NCBI GenBank assembly: GCA_002747325.1
Contig: PDOZ01000037.1
Location: 1-55,789 of the forward strand
Direction: 5' to 3'
Length of the DNA: 55,789 bases
DNA from: Rhodobacterales bacterium
GTDB lineage: Bacteria > Pseudomonadota > Alphaproteobacteria > Rhodobacterales > Rhodobacteraceae
Under the pieces are notes generated by a model, which was not told the origin of the DNA, did not search any database, and saw only the letters and a list, made by a program, of their open reading frames with translations. Positions 7,903-16,189 of the stretch are shown here, in pieces. A program made the translations under genes and the position numbers. Every line of letters begins with the position of its first letter. Within the stretch, counting starts at the first letter, position 1.

Positions 7903-8547
7903 TCAGCTTTCGCCCGGTGTCTCGATCACCTCATAGGTTTGCGGGGGTGTGCTGGCCCCGCCGCGCGCGGCGCGGAACGGGCGGGGATCCCAATAGCAGG
8001 CAAAGCCGTCGCCATCCGGGTCCATCCCCTTCGGATCGCGCTTCGGGCCGCCCGCGTCGAGAAATACCTGCTGCGCCTGATCGGCGGACGGATACTTGGC
8101 ACAGGCGCGGTCAAACCGGCTCTTGGCGCTAAAACTGGAACGCCGATACAGCGCCTGCCCCGGCTGGTTATTGGTCGCCAGCGCAAACGCCACGATAGAC
8201 GGGCCGGAGCCAGACGGGCGCGGCGGCAGGTCGGTCGGTTCGATGATGACAAATTGCGCGCGGTTGGCGGCAATGCGCTGCGCGTCGCTTTCAATGCTTT
8301 CACGCCCCGAAACCGCACCAAAATCCTGCTCGTCTGAAATGCCGGAATGACCCGTTGCCGCGCCTTCCGCGGGCAGATTCAGCGCTTTGCGCGTATCCGC
8401 CGCGAGAACACCCGCCGCGTCGAGCGGACGGCTGTTCACCGCAACCGCAGGCGGCAAGGTGTTGCGCGCCCCGGCGGCGGAGTTCGGAACGTTCGGGCTA
8501 CAGGCAACAAGCGCCAGAGCGGAAAATACAATAAACGGCAGACGCAT
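7903..8547 (-). CDS. Putative lipoprotein with an excalibur-like C-terminal motif
   Basis: A 214-aa protein with a lipoprotein signal: hydrophobic segment and LVAC lipobox with lipidated Cys16. The middle is low in complexity and shows no known domain. The C-terminal part carries DPDGDGFAC at residues 176-184, a calcium-binding-type loop as in excalibur domains, with Cys149 and Cys184 as a possible disulfide pair. It is likely anchored to a membrane on the periplasmic side. It precedes no obvious partner; gatA lies upstream on the same strand, 29 bp away. Function unknown. Confidence 0.7.
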   Translation of the reverse strand: MRLPFIVFSALALVACSPNVPNSAAGARNTLPPAVAVNSRPLDAAGVLAADTRKALNLPAEGAATGHSGISDEQDFGAVSGRESIESDAQRIAANRAQFVIIEPTDLPPRPSGSGPSIVAFALATNNQPGQALYRRSSFSAKSRFDRACAKYPSADQAQQVFLDAGGPKRDPKGMDPDGDGFACYWDPRPFRAARGGASTPPQTYEVIETPGES

Positions 8548-8576
8548 CGGAGCCTCTCAACTGGTTTCGGCGCGGA

Positions 8577-10058
8577 TTACCACCATTTCGCGGGCTTGGA
8601 AACAAACCCAGCGGCGTTTTCCAGCGCATAGGCGGTATTCAGCAAATCGCCCTCTTCCCACGGGCGCCCGATCAGTTGCAGCCCCAACGGCAGCCCCGCC
8701 GCATCCAGCCCGGCGGGCACGGAAATCCCCGGCAGGCCCGCGAGGTTGACGGTCACGGTAAACACGTCGTTAAGATACATCTGCACCGGATCCGCATCCA
8801 CCATCTCGCCCAGCCCAAAGGCGGCGGAGGGGGTGGCCGGGGTCAGGATCGCGTCGACGCCCTGCTCGAACACCTCGTCGAAATCGCGTTTGATCAGGGC
8901 ACGCACCCGACGGGCGCGGTTGTAATAGGCGTCATAGAACCCGGCGGACAGCACATAGGTGCCGACCATGACCCGGCGCTGCACCTCGTCGCCAAAGCCC
9001 TCGGCGCGGGTCTTTTCATACATCTCGTTGATGCCGTCGCCCTTGCCAAGCTGCGCGCGGCGCCCGTAGCGCACCCCATCATAGCGCGCGAGGTTGGAAG
9101 AGGCTTCCGCTGGGGCGATGACGTAATAGGCCGGCAGGGCGTATTTGGTATGCGGCAGGGAAATGTCGATGATGCGCGCGCCCGCGTCTTTCAGCATGGC
9201 CGTGCCATCGGCCCAGAGCTTTTCGATCTCGGCGGGCATCCCATCCATGCGGTATTCGCGCGGAATGCCGATCACCTTACCCTTGATGTCGCCGGTCAAT
9301 GCGGCCTCGAAATCCGGCACCGCGCGCTCGGCGGAGGTGCTGTCTTTCGGGTCATGCCCCGCCATGGCGGAGAGCATGATCGCCGCGTCGCGCACGGATT
9401 TGGTCATCGGCCCGGCCTGATCGAGCGAGGAGGCGAAGGCGATGATACCCCAGCGCGAGCAGCGCCCATAGGTCGGCTTGAGGCCGGTAATGCCGGTGAA
9501 GGCGGCGGGCTGACGGATCGAACCGCCGGTATCGGTGCCGGTGGCGGCAAGGCAGAGATCGGCGGCCACAGCCGCAGCGGACCCGCCCGAGGAGCCACCC
9601 GGCGTCAACTGCCGGTCATCGACTTTCCACGGGTTCACCGCGTTGCCATAGGTCGAGGTCTCGTTGGACGAGCCCATGGCGAACTCATCCATGTTGAGCT
9701 TGCCCAGCATCACCGCGCCCGCATCCAGCAGATTTTGCGACACGGTGCTTTCATATTCCGGCTTGAACCCGTCGAGGATGTTGGACGCCGCCTGCGACGG
9801 CACGCCCTTGGTGCAGAACAGATCCTTGATGCCCAACGGGATGCCGCACATATCCGGCGCGTCGCCCTTGGCCAGACGCGCATCCGCCGCCGCGGCCTGT
9901 TCGCGCGCCAGTTCCGGCGTGTTATGCACGAAAGCGCCCAGCGCTCCCGCGCTTTCGATCTCGGAGAGGCAGGCTTCGGTCAACTCGGTGGCTTTGACCT
10001 CGCCCTTGCGCAGCGCGTCACGGGCCTCGGAAATGGTGAGTTTGTTCAGGTCAGACAT
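8577..10058 (-). CDS. gatA: Asp-tRNA(Asn)/Glu-tRNA(Gln) amidotransferase subunit A
   Basis: A 493-aa amidase-signature enzyme, the glutaminase subunit of GatCAB, which amidates Glu-tRNA(Gln) and/or Asp-tRNA(Asn). The Ser-cisSer-Lys triad is visible: Lys78 in GIKDLF, Ser155 in [12 protein letters not shown] and nucleophile Ser179 in [12 protein letters not shown]. It lies 3 bp after gatC in the same direction, the standard gatCA order. gatB is not in this window, as is common when it is encoded elsewhere. Confidence 0.96.
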   Translation of the reverse strand: MSDLNKLTISEARDALRKGEVKATELTEACLSEIESAGALGAFVHNTPELAREQAAAADARLAKGDAPDMCGIPLGIKDLFCTKGVPSQAASNILDGFKPEYESTVSQNLLDAGAVMLGKLNMDEFAMGSSNETSTYGNAVNPWKVDDRQLTPGGSSGGSAAAVAADLCLAATGTDTGGSIRQPAAFTGITGLKPTYGRCSRWGIIAFASSLDQAGPMTKSVRDAAIMLSAMAGHDPKDSTSAERAVPDFEAALTGDIKGKVIGIPREYRMDGMPAEIEKLWADGTAMLKDAGARIIDISLPHTKYALPAYYVIAPAEASSNLARYDGVRYGRRAQLGKGDGINEMYEKTRAEGFGDEVQRRVMVGTYVLSAGFYDAYYNRARRVRALIKRDFDEVFEQGVDAILTPATPSAAFGLGEMVDADPVQMYLNDVFTVTVNLAGLPGISVPAGLDAAGLPLGLQLIGRPWEEGDLLNTAYALENAAGFVSKPAKWW

Positions 10059-10061
10059 GGG

Positions 10062-10349
10062 TTACTCCACCACTTTCGGCACGGCAAAGAAGCCCTCGCG
10101 GGCATCGGGCGCGTTTTTCAGCACTTTCTCGGGGTAACCCCCATCGGTCACGACATCCTCGCGCCGCTTGAGCCGCTGCGGCGTCACCGACGTCATCGGC
10201 TCCACGTCGTCCACATTCACCTCATTGAGTTGCTCAATGAAGCCGAGAATGGTGTTGAACTCGTCGGCCAGGGCGGGAAGACGCTCTTCCTCCACCTTGA
10301 TACGGGCCAGATGCGCCACTTTACGCGCGGTTTCGATGTCGATGGACAT
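10062..10349 (-). CDS. gatC: Asp-tRNA(Asn)/Glu-tRNA(Gln) amidotransferase subunit C
   Basis: A 95-aa GatC, the small subunit that wraps between GatA and GatB and stabilises the complex. Recognisable features are the N-terminal IDIETARKVAHLARIKV, the central EFNTILGFIEQLNEVNVDDV and the later PMTSVTPQRLKRREDVVTDG. It begins the gatCA unit; the 182-bp gap upstream holds its promoter and one copy of the 22-bp motif in antisense orientation. Confidence 0.95.
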   Translation of the reverse strand: MSIDIETARKVAHLARIKVEEERLPALADEFNTILGFIEQLNEVNVDDVEPMTSVTPQRLKRREDVVTDGGYPEKVLKNAPDAREGFFAVPKVVE

Positions 10350-10459
10350 GGGGACTCCCCGGATTTCGCCAATTTCGGCCCGGTTTACCCGCGCAGGGCG
10401 GGCGGGGCAAGCAACAGTTGGAGATCGTGGCTCCGGCGGGCGCCCGCTACGCGGCTTTT

Positions 10460-10481
10460 GAGTATTTATGCTAAGAAGAAG
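10460..10481 (+). repeat. 22-bp intergenic motif, copy 2
   Basis: GAGTATTTATGC then TAAGAAGAAG on the plus strand, preceded by CGGCTTTT, in the gap between the AEC carrier's 3' end and the gatC start. It is identical to copy 1. Confidence 0.75.
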
Positions 10482-10531
10482 ATGATGATCTCGAGACAGA
10501 ACATTTTAACTCAGCTTTATCGTTTTCTGCT

Positions 10532-11455
10532 TCAGGAGGAAGACAGGACGCGGGCGAGGATGGGGAGCGCCACGAGGGAGAGCAGGAGTTGCCAGGTGAT
10601 GGTGTCGGCGTAGAGATCGGCATCGCCGCCCATTTTGCGCGCCATGACGAAGCCGATAGACGCGGCGGGCACCCCCAGCACGAAAGCGCCTGCAAGCAAT
10701 TCCGGGTTGGACAGGCCGAAGGCGGTGCCGATGGCCAGGAACAGGATCAGCATCAGGCCGGGGCGCAGGGCGAGGGCGCCGAGGATGGGGGCGCGCAGGT
10801 GGATCAGGCGGCGCCCGGAGAGCCCCGCGCCGATGGCGAGAATGCCCACGCCCAAGGCAGCGCGACCAATCAGGTCGAGCCAACCGAGGATTGGTGCGGG
10901 CAGGGTCCAGCCGGACAGCGAGAGGAACAGTCCGATGCTCGCGCCCTGCACGACCGGGTTTTTCACAATTCCTGCAAAAAATCCGCGAAAACTGGCCTTT
11001 CCATCGCCGTAAACCAGCAAAATTGCAACATTTACCAAATTGATCGGCACCACGAGGATGGCGAAGGCGATACCGATCCGCGCCATTCCTTCCGACGGTA
11101 GGTATTGTTCGGCAAGGGCAAGGGAGATGAAGCCATTCCAGCGGGTTGTGGTTTGAAACAGGGTAGAGAAAGCAGGCCGTTTGAGGCCCAACGCGAAGAG
11201 CGGTCGGGACAGGGCCAGAACCACGAGACCGGCAGCGACGACCGCGCTCAGAAGGGCCAGCGCGTAGGGTCCGGCGGCAAGGTCGCGCAAATCGGTTCCC
11301 GCGATGACCGAGACCAGCATCACCGGGATCAACACCCGAAAGGACAGGCTTTCGATAGCGGGCCAATCGGCCTTCGCGATCAGGCCGGAGCGGCGCGCGA
11401 AATAGCCGGTGGCGAGGGTCAACACGACCGGCAGAATGGCAAAAACCGCGCTCAT
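10532..11455 (-). CDS. AEC-family (auxin efflux carrier-like) transporter
   Basis: A 307-aa polytopic inner-membrane protein with about ten hydrophobic segments, resembling the AEC/YfdV-MleP family of secondary carriers. Bacterial members export or import small organic acids such as malate or malonate; the substrate here is unknown. I chose the ATG at 11455, which overlaps the tadA stop in an ATGA arrangement, rather than the longer frame starting at 11497 inside tadA. Translation is therefore probably coupled to tadA. Internal repeats such as RVLIPVMLVSVIAG fit the family's inverted-repeat fold. Confidence 0.85.
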   Translation of the reverse strand: MSAVFAILPVVLTLATGYFARRSGLIAKADWPAIESLSFRVLIPVMLVSVIAGTDLRDLAAGPYALALLSAVVAAGLVVLALSRPLFALGLKRPAFSTLFQTTTRWNGFISLALAEQYLPSEGMARIGIAFAILVVPINLVNVAILLVYGDGKASFRGFFAGIVKNPVVQGASIGLFLSLSGWTLPAPILGWLDLIGRAALGVGILAIGAGLSGRRLIHLRAPILGALALRPGLMLILFLAIGTAFGLSNPELLAGAFVLGVPAASIGFVMARKMGGDADLYADTITWQLLLSLVALPILARVLSSS

Positions 11456-11907
11456 GAGCGTTTGTCCCGGAAAAAATCTTTCAGCAGCGCAGCGCATTCG
11501 GCCTCGGAAATGCCATCATAAACCTCAGGGACATGGTGGCATTGCGGATGGGTGAATATGCGCGGACCCTGAGCAATACCGCCCGATTTCGGGTCCGGCG
11601 CGCCATAATACAGGCGCCGGATGCGCGCGGCAGAAATGGCGCCGGCGCAAATCGGGCAGGGTTCGAGGGTGACATACAGATCGTGCCCCGACAGGCGTTC
11701 GGAACCAAGCGCGGCACAGGCCTGCCGAATGGCGAGAATTTCCGCATGCGCGGTCGGGTCGGACAATTCCCGCGTTCGGTTGCCCGCCTGCGCTACGATG
11801 CGACCCAAAGAGTCCACAATCACCGCCCCGACCGGCACTTCGCCGCGCGCCGCCGCCGCACGCGCTTCTTCGAGGGCCGCGCCCATATGAGTGGTGAATT
11901 CCGCCAT
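11452..11907 (-). CDS. tadA: tRNA-specific adenosine deaminase
   Basis: A 151-aa cytidine-deaminase-fold enzyme that converts adenosine-34 to inosine in the anticodon of tRNA-Arg(ACG). The zinc and proton-shuttle residues are visible: His54-Ala-Glu56 and Cys84-Pro-Ile-Cys87 in the PCxxC motif. Length is normal. It overlaps the AEC carrier by ATGA and is divergent from rluB, 74 bp away, an arrangement often seen in alphaproteobacteria. Confidence 0.93.
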   Translation of the reverse strand: MAEFTTHMGAALEEARAAAARGEVPVGAVIVDSLGRIVAQAGNRTRELSDPTAHAEILAIRQACAALGSERLSGHDLYVTLEPCPICAGAISAARIRRLYYGAPDPKSGGIAQGPRIFTHPQCHHVPEVYDGISEAECAALLKDFFRDKRS

Positions 11908-11981
11908 GCCCCCTTTTGCGTCCGCCCCCGCCCCGTTGCAAGCCCGCTTTACAGGAACGGCGGAGGCGGATAAGCGAAAGC

Positions 11982-12839
11982 ATGGTTCAAAAATCCCCTT
12001 CCCGCCCCCCGAAAGGCGAACGCATCGCCAAGTTCCTCTCCCGCGCGGGCATCGCCAGTCGCCGCGAAGCGGAGCGTATGATCGCGGAAGGGCGCGTGGC
12101 GGTAAACGACACGGTGCTGGACGGCCCGGCCTTTCTGGTCACCGGCACCGAGAAGATCACCGTCGATGACAAAGAGGTCGCCGCACCAGAGCGGGTGCGC
12201 CTCTGGCTCTACCACAAACCCACCGGCCTCGTGACGACCGAGCGCGACGAGAAGGGCCGCGATACGGTGTTCGCCGCCCTGCCCGACGACCTGCCACGCG
12301 TGATGAGCGTCGGACGGCTTGACCTCAACTCGGAAGGACTGCTGCTGCTCACCAACGATGGCGGCCTGAAACGACGCCTTGAACTCCCGGCAACCGGCTG
12401 GGTGCGCAAATACCGGGTGCGGGTGAATGGACGGCCAACCGAAGACATGCTGGCCCCGCTCAAAAAGGGCATCGAGGTCGAAGGCGAAAAATTCCAACCC
12501 ATGGCCGTGACCATCGACCGGCAACAAGGCGCAAATGCCTGGCTGACCATCGGCCTGCGCGAAGGCAAAAACCGCGAAATCCGCCGGGCGATGGAAGCGG
12601 TCGGCCTGAGCGTCAACCGCCTGCTCCGCATCTCTTACGGCCCCTTCCGCCTGGGCGAGCTGAAAGCCGGCGAAGTTCGGGAAGTGAAAGAAAAGGTGCT
12701 GCGCGACCAGCTCGGGATCGGCGAAAAGTCGGAAAACGACAAGCCGAAAGGCTGGGCCTCCGGTAAAAAACCATTCAAAAAACCTAGCAAAAAACCCGGC
12801 AAAAAACCGCCCAACCACTCCAGACGCCGGAAACCCTGA
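11982..12839 (+). CDS. rluB: 23S rRNA pseudouridine synthase, RluB/RsuA family
   Basis: A 285-aa pseudouridine synthase of the RsuA/RluB/E/F family, expected to modify U2605 of 23S rRNA. An S4 RNA-binding domain covers about residues 13-60 (RIAKFLSRAGIASRREAERM). The catalytic Asp114 sits in GRLDLNSEGLLLLTNDG, and GKNREIRR appears late. The C-terminus is a Lys/Pro-rich tail (KKPFKKPSKKPGKKP), probably disordered and RNA-binding. I start at 11982 because GGAGG lies upstream and homologues begin close to the S4 domain; the frame is open back to 11916. RluE or RluF specificity cannot be fully excluded. Confidence 0.87.
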   Translation: MVQKSPSRPPKGERIAKFLSRAGIASRREAERMIAEGRVAVNDTVLDGPAFLVTGTEKITVDDKEVAAPERVRLWLYHKPTGLVTTERDEKGRDTVFAALPDDLPRVMSVGRLDLNSEGLLLLTNDGGLKRRLELPATGWVRKYRVRVNGRPTEDMLAPLKKGIEVEGEKFQPMAVTIDRQQGANAWLTIGLREGKNREIRRAMEAVGLSVNRLLRISYGPFRLGELKAGEVREVKEKVLRDQLGIGEKSENDKPKGWASGKKPFKKPSKKPGKKPPNHSRRRKP

Positions 12840-12853
12840 CCCCCAAACCGCCC

Positions 12854-12875
12854 CTTCTTCTTAGTATAAATACTC
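12854..12875 (-). repeat. 22-bp intergenic motif, copy 3
   Basis: On the minus strand this reads GAGTATTTATAC then TAAGAAGAAG, one mismatch from copies 1 and 2. It lies 15 bp after the rluB stop, antisense to it, in the 179-bp gap before the micro-ORF. Confidence 0.7.
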
Positions 12876-13018
12876 AAAATCACCGCCTCGCAGCCCTCTT
12901 GCCCTCAGGGGCAGCGCGAACACGCCGCAACCTGTTGCGACATTTTCCCCAAAGATGCTGCTAGCGAATACAGGCGCAAAGGCTTATATCTGGAACCGAC
13001 ACTTCCGGGGAGGGATGT

Positions 13019-13102
13019 ATGACAAATACCGGCCTGCAAAAACTGAGCTTCTTTTTGCTCGTCGCCCTGATCTTCTATGTCTCGATCACGGGGGGCAACT
13101 GA
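13019..13102 (+). CDS. 27-aa hydrophobic micro-protein leading the XpaC-TelA operon
   Basis: The frame encodes 27 residues: a short polar start (MTNTGLQKLS), one membrane-spanning stretch of about 13 residues (FFLLVALIFYVSI), and TGGN. GGGGAGGG lies just before the ATG at a usable spacing, and the stop overlaps the xpaC start as TGATG. Ribosome-binding site, hydrophobicity and coupling together make translation likely. It may be a small membrane partner of XpaC or a leader peptide that sets operon translation. I recognise no homologue. An ATG at 13015 is in another frame. Confidence 0.55.
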   Translation: MTNTGLQKLSFFLLVALIFYVSITGGN

Positions 13103-13992
13103 TGGCACAGCGCTTCGGAGGGGAGTTCAGCCCGGAGGGGAAATCCGGCCCGGAAAGCCATCCGGCAGACAACCACCCGTTCGACGGCAAGGTGCCCAGC
13201 AAGGCGGGCGCACGGGTCAATTTTCTGTTCTTCGCGCCCCTGCCGCTCGCCGTCATCGCCTTCCTCTCTTCGCCGCCCATCCTCGCCATGCGCCTCGCCG
13301 CCTTCGGCCTCCTGATGATGGCCGCGCTGATGACACGCGAGGGGATCAAGGCGCAGGAAGCCTATGACGCGCGCAAGATCGCCCGGCGCCCGGCCCTGCC
13401 GCGCAAGCTCCTCGGATCGGCCCTGACCGGAGCGGGGCTGGCGCTGGTTGGCCTGTCCGGCGCCTCGCCGCTCAACGCAGTGATCTTCGGCCTGCTCGGC
13501 ACGGCGCTGCACTTCCTGTCCTTCGGCCCGGACCCGCTGAAAAATAAGGGCATGGAAGGCGTGGACGAGTTTCAGACCGACCGGGTTGCGCGCGCGGTGA
13601 ACGAAGCGGAGACCACGCTGGCGCAGATGAAAGACGCCATTTTACGCGCCAAGGACCGGAAGCTGGAAGCGCGGGTTGATCGCTTTGCTGTCACCGCGCG
13701 TCAGATGTTTCGCACCATCGAGGACGACCCGCGCGACCTGACCGCCGCGCGCAAATATCTGACCGTTTACCTGACCGGCGCCCGCGACGCGACGGGCAAG
13801 TTCGCCGACATTTACGCCCGCAGCCGCTCCGATACGGCGCGACAAGAATACGAACACCTGCTGGATGACCTTGAGGCCAATTTCAGCGGCAAGACACAGA
13901 AATTGCTGGACGCTGACCGCACCGACCTGAACGTGGAAATTGAAGTTCTGCGCGAACGGCTGGCGCGCGAGGGCGTCCCGACGAAACTATAG
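13102..13992 (+). CDS. xpaC: XpaC family membrane protein
   Basis: A 296-aa protein of the family annotated as 5-bromo-4-chloroindolyl phosphate hydrolysis protein (XpaC). The N-terminal third is polar. Two hydrophobic pairs follow at about residues 39-78 and 103-142, then a helical cytoplasmic domain (EFQTDRVARAVNEAETTLAQMK onward). The phosphate-hydrolysis name comes from an old B. subtilis phenotype and does not establish an enzyme activity; no catalytic motif is visible. In B. subtilis xpaC neighbours yaaN, a TelA homologue, matching the telA gene 9 bp downstream here. Start chosen by the GGGGGG just upstream and the TGATG overlap. Confidence 0.78.
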   Translation: MAQRFGGEFSPEGKSGPESHPADNHPFDGKVPSKAGARVNFLFFAPLPLAVIAFLSSPPILAMRLAAFGLLMMAALMTREGIKAQEAYDARKIARRPALPRKLLGSALTGAGLALVGLSGASPLNAVIFGLLGTALHFLSFGPDPLKNKGMEGVDEFQTDRVARAVNEAETTLAQMKDAILRAKDRKLEARVDRFAVTARQMFRTIEDDPRDLTAARKYLTVYLTGARDATGKFADIYARSRSDTARQEYEHLLDDLEANFSGKTQKLLDADRTDLNVEIEVLRERLAREGVPTKL

Positions 13993-14001
13993 GAGTAGAG
14001 C

Positions 14002-15219
14002 ATGACCGAAACGATTCGCGACAAAGCGGCAAACGACCTGAAAGCGGTGGAGGAAGTGACGGCGGTGGTGCTGCGCGAACCGTCCACGGCGCTGGTGGCG
14101 CTGGAAGAAGCAGACGCGCCCACCACGGCAGAAATCGAAACCCGCATGGCGGAAATCGACATGACGGACAGCCAGTCGATCATCGAATTCGGCTCCGGCG
14201 CACAGGCGGAATTGCAGGTCATCAGTCAGGAAATGCTGACCGGCGTGCGCAACAAGGATGTCGGCCCGGCGGGCGACGGCCTGCGCTCAATGGTCACGAC
14301 CATCCGCGGCTTCTCGGTCTCGGAACTCGACATGCGCCGCGAGCGCAGCTTCTGGGAGCGGCTGCTCGGCCGCGCGGCCCCGGCAGCCAAGTTCATGGCG
14401 CGCTATGAGGACGTGCAGGAACAGATCGACCGCATCACCGACAACCTGCTGCACCACGAACACACCCTGCTCAAAGACATCAAGTCGCTGGACAAGCTTT
14501 ACGACAAGACGCTGGATTTCTACGACGAACTGGCGCTCTACATCGCCGCCGGCACGGCCAAGCTGGCGGAGCTGGACACGGAGACCATCCCGGCGAAACA
14601 GGCGGAAGTTGACGCCGCGCCGGAAGAGGAAGGCGTGATCCGGGCGCAGGAATTGCGCGATCTGCGCACGGCGCGCGACGATCTGGAACGCCGGGTGCAT
14701 GACCTGAAACTGACCCGGCAGGTGACGATGCAATCGCTGCCCTCGATCCGGCTGGTGCAGGAAAACGACAAGTCGCTGGTGACCAAGATCAACTCGACGC
14801 TGGTCAACACGGTGCCGCTTTGGGAAACCCAACTGGCGCAGGCCGTGACCATTCAGCGCTCGGCGGATGCCGCCGCCGCGGTCAAGAGCGCCACCGATCT
14901 GACCAACGAATTGCTCAAATCCAACGCCTCCAACCTGCGCGAAGCCAACAGGGCGGTGCGCGAGGAGATGGAGCGCGGGTTGTTTGATATTGAGGCGATC
15001 AAAGCGGCCAATGCCGACCTGATCGGCACGATCGAGGAAAGCCTCGCTATTGCAGATGAGGGCAAGGCGCGCCGGGCGGCGGCGGAAGCCGAACTTGGCA
15101 AGATGGAACAGGAGCTGAAGACCGCGCTCGCCTCCGCCAAGGCCAAAGCGCCCGCACCCGCAGATCCCGTCGCAGATCCCGCCGAAGATTCCACCGAAGA
15201 ATCTGGGGGCGACGCGTAA
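14002..15219 (+). CDS. TelA/YaaN family (toxic anion resistance) protein
   Basis: A 405-aa, mostly helical soluble protein of the TelA family (Pfam toxic anion resistance). Characteristic parts are the FGSGAQAELQVISQEML region near residue 65, FWERLLGR near 116, long coiled-coil helices (ADVQEQIDRITDNLL-like and LRDLRTARDDLERRVHDLK-like), and TLVNTVPLWETQLAQAV near residue 266. The last 40 residues are Ala/Pro/Glu-rich and probably disordered. Family members are tied to tellurite and cell-envelope stress resistance by genetics, with no known enzymatic role. It sits between xpaC and the DUF2927 lipoprotein, and its TAA abuts the next ATG. Confidence 0.88.
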   Translation: MTETIRDKAANDLKAVEEVTAVVLREPSTALVALEEADAPTTAEIETRMAEIDMTDSQSIIEFGSGAQAELQVISQEMLTGVRNKDVGPAGDGLRSMVTTIRGFSVSELDMRRERSFWERLLGRAAPAAKFMARYEDVQEQIDRITDNLLHHEHTLLKDIKSLDKLYDKTLDFYDELALYIAAGTAKLAELDTETIPAKQAEVDAAPEEEGVIRAQELRDLRTARDDLERRVHDLKLTRQVTMQSLPSIRLVQENDKSLVTKINSTLVNTVPLWETQLAQAVTIQRSADAAAAVKSATDLTNELLKSNASNLREANRAVREEMERGLFDIEAIKAANADLIGTIEESLAIADEGKARRAAAEAELGKMEQELKTALASAKAKAPAPADPVADPAEDSTEESGGDA

Positions 15220-16158
15220 ATGCGGCGGGGCTGGGCATTCGGCCTCGTGGTCGGGGCGCTGCTGGCAGGGTGTGACCTGCCGGTAAGCGGCGCCGTGACC
15301 ACCTCCCCCGCTGCCCTGCCCCGCCCCGAGTTGAAAACGGAAGCCCCCGAGGGGGCCTCCGCCGAACTGACGGCCTATTACCAACGGATCGAGGACAGCT
15401 TACGCGCGCGCGGTTTGCTACGCACCGACCGCAACCCGCCCGACGCGCCCTATTACAGCCGTGATCTGGTGCGCACCTTCCTCAAGACCGCGTTCTATGA
15501 GGAATATTCCGCCGCCGCCGGGCAGTTGGTCTCCCGTGAAAACGCCAGCCGATTGCACCGTTTCGCCGCCCCGGTCCGCCTGTCGGTCGAGTTTGGCCCC
15601 ACCGTTTCCGCCAGCAAACGCGCCCGCGACGCCGCCACCGTTTCCCGCCTGATCCAACGCCTTTCCCGCGCCACCGGGCACCCGATGACGCAGGTCGCGC
15701 CGGGAAGCGGCAACCTGCGGGTTTTCGTGGTCAATGAAGCCGAGCGGCGCGCGCTGGCGAAGCGCCTGCCCTCCATCATGCCCGGCATTTCCCGCGCAGC
15801 CCAAAACACCGTCGCCAACCTCCCCGCGACCACCTATTGCATCGCGCTGGCCTCCGATCCGCAGGGCGACGGCACCTATGAACAGGTCGTCGCCATCGTC
15901 CGGGGCGAACACCCCGACCTGATGCGCAAAAGCTGCCTGCACGAAGAGATCGCGCAAGGGCTGGGGCTGGCCAATGATTACGCCCTCGCCCGCCCGTCGA
16001 TCTTCAACGACGACGAGGAATTCAGCCTGCTGACCCTATACGACGAACACCTGTTAACCATCCTCTACGACCCCCGCCTCTCCCCCGGCATGCGCGAAAG
16101 ACAGGCGCGCCCGATTGTCGAGACCATCGCGGGGGAAATTCTGGGCGAAGCCCTGTGA
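15220..16158 (+). CDS. DUF2927 lipoprotein
   Basis: A 312-aa predicted lipoprotein: signal segment and LLAGC lipobox (Cys18), then a Pro-rich linker and a DUF2927 domain. The C-terminal part has HEEIAQGLGLAND starting at His241, reminiscent of a zinc-protease HExx-type helix, though the spacing is H-E-E without a second histidine, so peptidase activity is uncertain. Cys residues occur near YCIALAS and KSCLHEE and could form a disulfide. The ATG immediately follows the telA TAA, so translation is coupled. It probably gives this otherwise cytoplasmic/inner-membrane operon a periplasmic component. Confidence 0.75.
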   Translation: MRRGWAFGLVVGALLAGCDLPVSGAVTTSPAALPRPELKTEAPEGASAELTAYYQRIEDSLRARGLLRTDRNPPDAPYYSRDLVRTFLKTAFYEEYSAAAGQLVSRENASRLHRFAAPVRLSVEFGPTVSASKRARDAATVSRLIQRLSRATGHPMTQVAPGSGNLRVFVVNEAERRALAKRLPSIMPGISRAAQNTVANLPATTYCIALASDPQGDGTYEQVVAIVRGEHPDLMRKSCLHEEIAQGLGLANDYALARPSIFNDDEEFSLLTLYDEHLLTILYDPRLSPGMRERQARPIVETIAGEILGEAL

Positions 16159-16189
16159 CCTGCCCGATGACGGGCTGAAAGGAGACCCA

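Noticed and set aside
14002..15219. Calling the telA-containing operon a tellurite-resistance cassette
   Set aside because: TelA-family names come from one plasmid phenotype. No terB/C/D/E or tehA/B genes are present here, and the neighbours point to a general membrane role.
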